The translations under genes and the position numbers were made by a program. The notes beneath the pieces are model-generated. The model was not told the origin of the DNA. It saw nothing but the letters and a program-made list of their open reading frames with translations, and made no database searches. Positions 54,342-64,000 of a DNA stretch of 64,000 bases are shown in pieces. The stretch covers positions 48,004,734-48,068,733 of the forward strand of contig OY720350.1 in NCBI GenBank assembly GCA_963082975.1. Reading direction: 5' to 3'. Numbering within the stretch: the stretch's first letter is position 1; every line of letters starts with the position of its first letter. This stretch comes from Labia minor (taxonomy: Eukaryota; Arthropoda; Insecta; Dermaptera; Spongiphoridae).

Positions 54342-56447
54342 TTTTATTAAATGAAAAAATCAGCACTAGAACATATAATTCATTAGTCTGAGTAGATCTT
54401 AAATTAAACTACGTCACCTGTAAAATTTTAAAGTAATACATATAAACAAATATTAATAATTTATAATTTCATTTTTAATGAAAATTTTAAAATATTTTTT
54501 TCGGAATTGGAGTGAATAAAATTAAGGATAATAAAAGAAATGAAACTTTATTAAATCTTAACCAGAGTATAATTTTATTAAATAACATAATTTTTTATTA
54601 TAAAACTACTGGGTTGTTTAAGTATTTATTATTATCTTTTTTGACAATTTTTGTTTTTTTTTTATTTTTAAAATAATAAAATTGTAAAATAAAATTATGA
54701 GCCGATCATTTTTATAAAATATCAAGATATTACATAATATGGTATATAGAGAGAGAATGTGGGCTTAAAATTAAACACTTAGTTTTTATTTGATTCCAAA
54801 CACCTAGAAACATTTTAGAAAATTCATATATTTATCACAGGTTGGATTTATTTACTACATGAGAGAGATTATATTAATTATAGAATGAATAATTTAAACA
54901 TTATAAATGAGAAAGATTAAGCATAAAGTATTTTTTCACCAATATATCAGAAAAATGTGATATTAAAATATAAATAAAAAAAGTGATAAAATACTGTTTA
55001 ATCTGATAGTAATATTGTTTTAAAGTTAGACTATTGCTGATTCTTTAAAGGTAAAAAGACAAAATAAATCTAGCATAAATATAATATAAAGTAATCATAT
55101 CAAAAACATAAACAATATATACAATTTTTAAGTTTTGGATTTTTTTTTGAAATTTCTGAAATACTTAAGTAAAATGTTATTATATTTTTTTTAAACTCCA
55201 AAATTTAAAAGATTTTTCCACTATGAAAAAATTTTTATATTAGTTTACAATTTTCATTTAGCTAATTTGATTTATTCCAAAAATTATTAATATATTATTA
55301 CAAATAGTAAGTATATAATGTATAAAAGAATTCCACTTTTATGAATAGTATAAATTAAAAAATATAGTTATTTTAAAATTCTTAAAATATTTACAAAAAT
55401 TCTGTCATTTCAGTCATAATATTTTTGATTTCCGAAATTATTTAATATCTCAATAAATATATTAATATATAAGATATATTGTTAATTTGAAAAATTATAA
55501 TTAAATAAAATTTTTATTTCTTTGGCGCTATTTAACTTAAACAAAAATAATTGGCCGAAACAACGTCGCCTATCTATTCAGATAGATCCATCATGTCTAG
55601 TGCCATCTCCATTAAATTACAAATTTCTGAATATTATTTAGAATAAATAGATATCATTTAAAATTTCGACTAGATTAAAAAATTTTTAAATTATTTAAAA
55701 AATATTTTATAAAGCATAATGATATTCAAAGATTTTATAGAAATAAGTTCCTTGTTATAAATAAATAGTTATTTTACAAGAGATTCACAAAGAGAATATA
55801 AAAATATGTATTACAAAACTGTAATTTATATATAAAAAATATGATAATAATATAGATAAGTACAATCCATCAGCCTGAAACTAATTATAAATGATTTTTC
55901 TTTTAGATAGAATTAATAAAAGTTAAAAAATGTTCCGATTATAAAATTTATCCCAGTTATTAAAATTTTCATAAAAATCTTAAAGAATTTTTTCAAATTC
56001 AAGTAATTTATAAAATTGTAACTATTTAGCATTATTATTTAAATATATTAATCATAACTTTGAAATATGCATATTTCTTCCCAAATTTTCAAAAAAATGT
56101 AAAACAGTCAAATATAAAATGATTATATTACGATATTAACAACAAATCATTAGAATATATAAGAAAAGAATGGAATATTGATTTAATGATATACAAATTA
56201 ATTAAAAATTTTTGTGTATATTATTAATAAAAGGTTCATAACGATATAACATTTTCAGAAGTTAGAAATATGAGATCTTTTTTATACAAGATGTATAAAA
56301 ATGTGAGTGAAAATATAAAAATAATACCTGAATTTAAATAAGTAAGAGAAAATTTTTAAAAATTTCGTACAGAATACAATATGTTAGAAAAATTATTTTG
56401 AGCATAATTGATCCCTTAAAAATTGTAAAATACACATCAATATATTT
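54342..56447. other. Intergenic between convergent iav and xylosyltransferase genes
   Basis: AT-rich, no exon or repeat recognised. AATAAA-like signals follow iav near 54517. A slightly richer patch is at 55545-55615. Confidence 0.6.
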
Positions 56448-58687
56448 TTAAGAAAAATCTTGATTTTGAAGATATTTTTCAATTGTTTTTGTAAAAATGT
56501 GATGAACTTTACCGCAATTGGTAGTTCCTTGAGTAACCTCCAAGTAGTTTCGCATTGGTAAAAATAAATTTAAATATGGATCTGATCCAAGTGTGAATTC
56601 TTCAAATGCACGAAAAATTGCTTGAAAAGGTGGTTGTTTTTCTGAATGAAAAGTACCCCGACTTCCATGTAAAACAGCAACGCCATCTCTTTCAGCACTC
56701 TTGCATACAGACATATACATACAATGGTCTGGGCGATAGTTGTATCGACAAGGGTATATATACAATTTATCTAAAAGAAATAAAGATACAAAATTTTACT
56801 TATTTATAAGTGATTATATTATTATTTATGTAATCATTGAAATTTCTAATTTTATTCCAAAATTGAAATGTTTGAACAGAGTAGCGTAATATATTATTAT
56901 GTGGACAAAAAAGAAAGATATTAGAAAAATGGAACATCGATTTTAGGCATGTCATTTAACAATAAAAAATAGAAAATAGAATCCTGTAAGTGATATTTAT
57001 ATAATACTTAAATTGAAAAAAAATAATTAATTTGACTATAGTATATGATAAATATTTCCTTTCATTATTCAATTTCAATTATTCTTATATTAAAATCAAT
57101 TTTTTATAATTTTTTAAATTAGCTCACCTGGATGAAAATGAAAAATAATATTTATAATATCCTGATCACCCCATGTAATTTTAAGTTTGTATTCTTTATA
57201 TATTGGTACTACATATTCTGCCCAGCTGAACGACCTCATTCGGGTGAGATTCATTAACATAACTCCAGAATTAACACCTTAATAAAACAAATAAAGTAGT
57301 TAATATATTTATGAAAAATTGTATTTTTTAATATTGATAATATTTTTTTTATTTAATATTCATAATAATTATATTTTTACCTAATTCTCCATAATAAGGG
57401 TGTCTTGCAAAACGGTTGTACCACCCAGTATTTGGATCTTCATGTTCAGGAGTGAGAGCTGCTATTTGGCTTGAATTCATCTTTTGGAAATGTCCCCATA
57501 TCTCCTCTAAAGGAGATAAAAATAATGTATCTGTGTCTACGTAAAGGAGAGAATCAACGTTGGAAAGTACAGTCTGAAATTACAAACTCAAAAGTTAATG
57601 ACGTTATTAAGTGAATTTTTTATATTTAAAACGATATATATATATATTATATATATATTTAAAATGTAAATTAATTAGATGTATATATTTTAAATTTACC
57701 GGAAGAAACAAACGTTGGGATGCGCATTCTTTAAAGAGTTTTCTCCATTCGTTGGTATTTTCTTTTAAAGGAAAAGTTATTGGTCTCACTTGATAAGTAA
57801 ATGAAGAGTTTGTTGATTGTTTCCAGCTACTGAGCTAAAAATAAATTATTCAAAGTGAATTTGTAAAAAGCGGCAGAATTATTCATTTATAGATTGAACA
57901 TACTGATCCTGTTGGATAGTTTTTATAAAAAAAGTAGATATTTTTAAAATGTTAATTAAGAGAAGGGATATAATAAAATGATTGTATTCGAAAACATACA
58001 CCATATTACAATATAACAGAGAATCATTTAATTAAAATGAAAAAATAAGTCAAAAACGATAAGTAAATTCAATCTACCCAATTTAAGCATTTCTTGATGC
58101 TACATTTTGTGCTCAAATTTTTATTCCTCTTACAATTTGAATATTCTGGTATTTAAACAATATTCAACAATAATTAATAATAATGCAATTTATTCTTTGT
58201 ATGGACTTATATATCAAATATATATTCAACAACAATATCGATTTAATTAGTAAAAATTATATACTAAATATTTGAAAATCTTACAATCTCTTGGAAATTA
58301 GGAATGTGATCTTTATCCGAAAATATAATGAATTCAATTGGTGATTTACTAAACACAATAGCCGATTTTATCATCACAAGTGTTTCATCCAAACGGTCCC
58401 CACATGCCACAACTGCCAAAATAATTTTTGAGAATCTGAAAATGAACAGAAAAATGTGAGCATTAAATTTCATTATAAATCTAAATAGAAAATAAAAATT
58501 CTTACCTTTGTACATCTTTGATTATAGTCTTTGGAGTAGTAGATTGTTTTTTTGCTAATGTATGTGTTTCAATTTCAGAATCTTTGAATTTAAACCAATT
58601 GTTTGGAAGATTATCAATTACAAATATATAAAAGAAAAAAATATTTAGAATAAGAGAAAAAAGAAGCAATTTTGAGGAAGTTTTCAT
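56448..58687 (-). CDS. shams: Glucoside xylosyltransferase (GXYLT/Shams type), complete, six exons
   Basis: Minus-strand exons 58506-58687, 58285-58435, 57700-57834, 57381-57573, 57128-57277 and 56448-56770 join with matching phases to 377 residues. Family enzymes add xylose to O-glucose on EGF repeats, such as those of Notch, in the secretory pathway. [20 protein letters not shown] is a short cytosolic tail and signal anchor, typical of a type II Golgi/ER enzyme. The donor-binding DxD lies at about residues 169-171 ([14 protein letters not shown]). Other family blocks are [57 protein letters not shown] and NYRPDHC. Length is slightly below the human enzymes. The ATG at 58685-58687 gives the signal anchor; the upstream in-frame codons lack an ATG. 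Related family-8 enzymes are possible, but these blocks fit GXYLT best. Confidence 0.88.
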
Positions 58688-58989
58688 CTTATATAAGAAA
58701 CACACATTAATTCTATGTTCTATGATAATAAAAGTTAGCTAGAAATTATTAAAAAGAAAATATTATTGTATTATATAAATCATAAAAAAATAATATTACT
58801 CACCGTAAATTGAATATAAATGAGCAATTATAGATTATAAATGTTATATTTAGAAGAAAAAGTGAATAAATTTTATTAATAAGAAACATCATTTAAAAAA
58901 TTGCATAATTAATTTTATAGTTTAAAGTTAAAATCATTTAAATTTTTTTAGTGTCATGTTAAGTTGTCAAATTAAATGTAAATACAACT

Positions 58990-59807
58990 TAAGAGACCTC
59001 TCGAGGAGATGATGTTAAATCAGTTACTTAGCGGCAAATTTAAATATTTTTCTCAAGTTAAAAATTTCTGGTTGGACTATAAAGTCACAGTAAATAAGCA
59101 GTTGGTGGATGCACACCACTCCATCCCAAAAATTCAAGAATTATTTACAAAATTAAGAACAGGAAGCTATTATTGTGTCCTTGATATTTCGAGAGCATAT
59201 TTGCATATAAAATTGGATGAACAAAGCGCACAGATAGCAGCTATAAGTACTCATCGGGGAACTTATAAGGCAAAAAGATTATTTTTTGGTCTGAAAACTG
59301 CACCAAGCTTATTCCATGGAGTATTAGACCCTATATTAAGCGGTCTTGAAGGATGCTTCGCATATTTTAATGACCTTGTGATACAAGGACGTACAGTACA
59401 AGAATGTGAACAAAATTTAATTAAATGTTTAGATCAATTAAAGAAATTTAACATACATTTAAATAAAAAGAAATGTAAATTTATTGTAAAAAAAATTAAA
59501 TACCTATATATTATATCTGAAAAAGGATTAGAAAAAGATCATGAAAAAGTATCTGCTATTATGGCTACACCAGTACCGAAAAATGTTGACGAGGTACGTT
59601 CATTTATGGGTCTTGCATTATTTTATTGCAAATTTATTCCAAGAGCATCTGAGTTCCTACATCCTCTTTCTAACTTATTAAAAAAAGAAGTCAAATTTAA
59701 CTGGACCAAAGAGCATTTAAAAAAATTAAAGATGAATTAGCCAGTGATCAGTGGCGTACCGTGAGGTTCTTGCGCCTGGGGGCAACTGAAAAATTAGCGC
59801 CCCCTTT

Positions 59808-59845
<38 letters not shown>

Positions 59846-60330
59846 TATTTAATTTAATTTTTTTTTTAAAGAATATTAATGACGAATAACGAAACAGCTT
59901 TATATGATTTTAATAAGCGTATAAATAATATTTATTGACTTACACAAAATACAGTTTAACTTTAAATATTAATTCTTCTTTTGTTCCAAATTGGCTTCCA
60001 TAATTTTGCGCCCCCTAAATTTGGCGCCCGGGGATATATGTCCCCCCTGCCCCCCCTAGTTACGCCACTGCCAGTGATAGAGTATTGATGCCATACGATC
60101 CGGATTTACTGCTAGTTCTGGAATGCGATGCAAGTCCATGTGGGCTAGCTGCTATTTTGTCGAATGAGGTAAATGGCGTATTAAAGCCAATTCATTTTAT
60201 ATCTAGGACATAGACAAATGCAGAGAAAAATTATAGCCATAAGGGGGCGACGACAATTTTTTGAGCGACTAAAATGTTGATCCAATACCTACACGGAAAA
60301 AAATGTTTACTGAACAAAATAATATTTAAC
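58990..60330 (+). pseudogene. Ty3/gypsy retrotransposon pol relic (RT and part of RNase H), interrupted
   Basis: The frame 59009-59740 covers much of the reverse transcriptase: VDAHHSIPKIQELFTKL, LDISRAYLHIKLDE and KRLFFGLKTAPSLFHGVLD, ending VRSFMGLALFYCKFIP and FNWTKEHL. The catalytic YxDD motif reads YFND, so the first catalytic Asp is lost. A MITE interrupts the element at 59749-60070. After it the RNase H start (LLVLECDASPCGLAA) continues, then stops appear (e.g. after HFISRT). No LTRs, protease or integrase were found. It is an inactive fragment. Confidence 0.85.
59749..60070. mobile_element. hAT-type MITE inserted in the gypsy relic
   Basis: Ends CAGTGGCGTAC and GTTACGCCACTG are inverted repeats. 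The exact 8-bp direct repeat CCAGTGAT flanks it (59741-59748, 60071-60078). It contains TA repeats at 59810-59842 and GCGCCCCCT/GGCGCCC motifs near both ends, with no coding. Confidence 0.92.
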
Positions 60331-60592
60331 ATCAAGTATGTCCCGCCCTATTATTAGGTACACATTAAACTTATTTTAATTTCCAAAGAATAATAATAAT
60401 TATAATAATTAAACATCATTAATATCTACTTTTGTCTATCTTAATAATTTAAGTTAATAAATTACTTAAGTTAACTTAATCTAATTTTAATATTATTTTA
60501 TTATAAAATGTTTATATCCTTTGATTGTCCTTTATTTCAAAAGTATTTAAGTAATTTAAAAGCTAATGTGCTATGTGATATACTAGAACAAT

Positions 60593-60657
60593 ATAGAGTA
60601 AATTTTAGTGAGAAATAAGTTAAATATAGAGTAAATTTTAGTGAGAAATAAGTTAAA
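60593..60657. repeat. Tandem duplication, 33-bp unit, two copies
   Basis: ATAGAGTAAATTTTAGTGAG and the following bases are repeated head to tail exactly, just before the CAGTGTTTCTCAACC element. Confidence 0.85.
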
Positions 60658-60665
60658 AGTTAAAT

Positions 60666-61002
60666 CAGTGTTTCTCAACCTTTTTGGACTAAACGCCCCC
60701 TTTGTAAGACCCGCTTCTTAATTCGCCCCCCCCCCCCCTATAAATTTTTATACATAAAAATTGCATGATAATCCTTAATATAAGGTAGGTACACTAGGTG
60801 ATACTTACAGCCATATTGAAAAATCGAGTTTCAGAACCTGATTGCAAAATCATCTGACCTTTTTTTAGAACCATATTGAAAAAAATTGAAAAAAAGAGGA
60901 AATGTTTAAAAAGCCTGTACGCAATATCATCTTACCTTTTTTTTAGAGTTGAAAATGATTTCGCCCCCCAAAAATAACTTATCGCCCAGGTTGAGAATCA
61001 CT
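60666..61002. mobile_element. hAT-like MITE with CAGTGTTTCTCAACC ends
   Basis: Left CAGTGTTTCTCAACC and right GGTTGAGAATCACT are inverted. Inverse symmetry extends outside (AGTTAAAT left, ATTTAACT right) instead of a direct duplication. Inside are a C-run at 60728-60738 and GCCCCC motifs at both sides. Confidence 0.6.
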
Positions 61003-62431
61003 ATTTAACTAATAATAATATTATTTAGCTTTTTAATTTGAAATTTAAATTAATGTTTTCTTTAAAATTAAATTATTTAATATCAGTTATAGAATAAAAT
61101 AGTTTCTTTCAGTTTCAGTTGATTTCTTAATAAAATTTCTACCATATAGAAAGTATTCTAAATATTTTTGATTGTGTAATTCATATAGCGAAATTTGGCT
61201 TTACCTTTCAGAAGGATAATCTTCTTTGATTATAATTGAAAACTTTTAATAAAAAATAATTATCAATGTCAAAATAAGATATAATATTATTCTTTCTATT
61301 AATTATTTTAGAATTTCGAATAACTATTTTAACTAAAAGTACTTATTATTTAAGTAATATTTTATTAAATTTCAATTTATTAAGATTAATATTTTGACAA
61401 AAATAAATGAATCGAATTTTTGGAAAATATATCACGACATCATATATGTAAAGCTAATCAAAAACTAGAAATCAAAAGTATAAATTATATGACCTTCAAA
61501 TTATGAATTTTCAAAAAAAAAGAAAACATTAATGAATAACCACATTTAAATGTATTAAAATTCAGTGATTAAGATGGAAATGGAATGAGGAGTTAAAATA
61601 AAAAAATAGAATTAATATGACACTTGAATCCATTTAATTTTATCCTATAATTTTTAACAATTTTTATATATTTTAACTCTAGAAAAAAGTATCAATTAAG
61701 TATATATTTTATATACAAACTATAAATTTTAGAACATAATTATATTAAAATAAATTACGTGAACATCTTTTTGAAATATTTGTTTATTTTCTTAAATTTC
61801 ATAACTTTATTTATTTATATACTTAGATAAATATATCTATCTCTATATATCATTATATATGTATAATTGAATATTATGTTCGTTGGTTTGGGTTTTCCTT
61901 AAGGAATGTGTTTTGGAAGAAATTTGTGTCAAAAACAATATAAATAAAAAAATACACTTTTAACTTGAATCTTATTGACTCTAAAAGTCGTTGTTTGGCA
62001 CCATTTGTGCAAATATATTTAAGGCTACTTTGACAGGCCCAACTTGAGCCAAAGTATAAAATAGGTACTTTAGGTATAAGATTTTGGAAGAAATGACAAC
62101 AGGTTTTTAATGGATAAAGAAAAATAAGAAAAAAAAATGTGGGATATTTCCCTTTAAAATAATAATATAGAATCAAATGAGGAATAAATGAATGTAAATA
62201 AAATACAATATATAAATAATATCTTAAGATCTTTTTGACTCAAGCACCATAATGATGAAATGTAATTATTGTAATAAGAAATTAAACCAATTTTTTATTT
62301 TTTAAGTAAAGAAAAAAAAAAGATTGTTGGATTTAAATTAAATAAATTAATATAAATTGTTTTTTTTTTTATATAATTAAGTAAAAAGAATTTGTGAAGA
62401 GGTTGGTTGCATGAATACATTATGAGGGAGT

Positions 62432-63563
62432 TTACATGTGTCGTGTGTTGCCGAAATTAATGCCACTCTGTGTGGCTCCTTTATTGCTGCCGTACTGAAG
62501 ACTGATAACAGTATCTCCGGCACGAAGTTGTTCATCGGTAAATTGACGTAAGTTCTTTTCAGCCTCTTTTGGTCCAATACTGGGTTTGTTATATTTAGAC
62601 ATCTAAAAAACGAATTCAAATTTGTAAAATTCTTAAAAATGATTTAAATAAATTATAAATAAACATAATATTATTGATTATAGATCTTATAAAATATATA
62701 TTTAAAAAACAAATCATTGTATATATTAATTTTATTATTTATTATATAGGGTAAAGTATACAGTCGTTGGCCCCCTATCACTAAAACACAAATAATAAGA
62801 GATTTTTATTTTTAAAATTGCGCTATCTATGTATATGCTATCTGGTTATGTAAATGTTTGTTGTAGAGATGGTCTGTGGTATGGTTGTATATCACTTTAG
62901 AATACCTAGGCCAATAATTATAATAGGGGGCCAATAACTGTATTTTTTAGGATTTTTTTTTAAAATTGCTTATTGAAAATGTCATGAGAAAATGATTTTT
63001 TTTTTATTTATCAAAATGCTAGTATCTATGTTCTGCAAACCTAAGTTGACCCAGCAATTTATTTATTATATTTATTTAAATTAATTTATTCCTCAATTTA
63101 CCCAGATATGCATTAAAGACTGCTAGGAGTTGCTTAAGGGGGCCAACGACTGTATACTTTACCCTACATTTCATTTTTAATTATTATTAAAAAAATAAAT
63201 AAATAAATATTTGTAGAATTTAAAATTCTTTCTATGCTCTGAAATATATTTATATTGATATATTAAAAAATATGCATTTATCTTGACATTTTTATAACCA
63301 CTTAGATAAATTAAAAAAAAAATTGATAAAGAGCTAGAGAATTATTATTTCTACTTACTTTTCTACCAAGAGATTGAAGACAAATGACGACCGAGTTAAG
63401 GTTTTGCCTTTCCCAGAGATCAACCGTTTGAAATGTTTCTTGTGGCGGAACCCCTAAATTACGGGCTGTTTCTAGAAATTGATTTATATTCTCCATACAT
63501 TTGAAAGCCATCTTCGAATCATTAATTTTTTTCACTGAACCAGGTTGAATAGCATTCACAAGT
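62432..63563 (-). CDS. Mp20: Calponin/transgelin muscle protein (Mp20 type), last two exons
   Basis: Minus-strand exons 63359-63563 and 62432-62602 join in phase 0. The first encodes the C-terminal half of a calponin-homology domain (LVNAIQPGSVKKIND, MENINQFLETARNLGVP, TFQTVDLWERQNLNSVV). The second encodes the linker and one calponin-like repeat, ending VISLQYGSNKGATQSG and GNTRHM before TAA. Such proteins bind actin filaments in muscle and other contractile cells. The first exon begins in mid-codon, so 5' exons with the start lie beyond the right edge. About 124 of an expected 180-190 residues are present. The intron holds a MITE at 62749-63164. Confidence 0.9.
62749..63164. mobile_element. 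MITE with 28-bp perfect TIRs and TA flanks
   Basis: Both ends begin GGGTAAAGTATACAGTCGTT and match for 28 bases; TA is present at each side (62747-62748, 63165-63166). This fits a Tc1/mariner-type non-autonomous element. A partial inner copy of the end (GGGGGCCAATAACTGTA) lies at about 62937-62953. It sits in the last intron of the calponin gene. Confidence 0.88.
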
Positions 63564-64000
63564 CTAAAAAATTTTTAAAAGAAAAATCAATACAATTACA
63601 ATATTTTAATCTAATTAATTAGAAAAATTATTGAAATATATATTCTTTAAATTAATATTATAAAATATTGAATATTTATATTAGAATTATAATACTAAGT
63701 TTATATGATATTAAACCAACTTTTGGTTACATCATCAACTCAATAAAAAAAAATAAATAAATTATAATTTTATTATTATTGATACACCTATAATAGAACG
63801 AATTATTTTTAATAAAAAAATGATATTTTTAAATAAAAATAAATATTTATTTTTTCTAGAATTTAATAATAGTTAAGAAAATAATTAAAAAATTTAACAA
63901 AACAATACCTCCCTTACTATCGCCGGTCGGTAAAAATAACAACGATTTTACTTAGATGTGAGAAAATTAAAATTTAAAAATATATTATTATAAATTAAAT
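63564..64000 (-). other. Intron of the calponin gene, to the window edge
   Basis: AT-rich. No exon could be placed; only the solo repeat end is recognisable. Confidence 0.6.
63899..63937 (+). repeat. Solo 3' end of the GTCGGTCGG repeat
   Basis: AACAATACCTCCCTTACTAT plus CGCCGGTCGGTAAAAAT only, in the calponin intron near the window edge. The breakpoint matches the other solo ends. Confidence 0.7.

Larger units (their letters stand above)
60331..62431. other. Intergenic with one hAT-like MITE
   Basis: AT-rich. Contains a 33-bp tandem duplication at 60593-60657, the element at 60666-61002, and nothing recognisable from 61010 to 62431. Confidence 0.6.

Overview
The window is nuclear DNA of an animal, most likely an arthropod (insect or crustacean). 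It is very AT-rich. Coding sequence is split into many short exons with GT-AG introns, and the recognisable proteins match arthropod families: an Inactive-type TRPV channel, a Shams-type glycosyltransferase and a muscle-protein-20-type calponin. I cannot name the species. Exon boundaries below were placed by hand from splice motifs, reading-frame phase and family resemblance.

Layout. 498-4722 (+): the 3' part of a monocarboxylate-transporter-like MFS carrier whose first exons lie left of the window, with two possible C-termini. 8754-18531 (-): a secreted Pro/Gln-rich protein of unknown function, at least eleven coding exons, with two apparent GC-AG introns and an alternative early stop; its first coding exon was not found. 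18532-45900: about 27 kb with no intact gene, holding transposon relics (Helitron ends and helicase fragment, mariner transposase, LINE fragments, SINEs, inverted-repeat elements) and a degenerate 21-residue tandem-repeat reading frame. 45911-54341 (+): a complete 17-exon iav gene, 1142 codons plus stop, with transposons in several introns. 56448-58687 (-): a complete six-exon glucoside xylosyltransferase gene. 58990-60330 (+): a Ty3/gypsy pol relic split by a hAT-type MITE. 62432-63563 (-): the last two exons of a calponin/transgelin gene that continues beyond the right edge.

The host genes are unrelated to each other; nothing suggests an operon or cluster. The best-supported unusual points are the alternative carrier C-terminus, the two GC donors in the secreted-protein gene, a SINE family whose insertions end in oligo(T) rather than oligo(A), a repeat family with several solo ends broken at the same base, the 21-residue repeat frame, and several transposon insertions dated relative to each other by clean target-site duplications.
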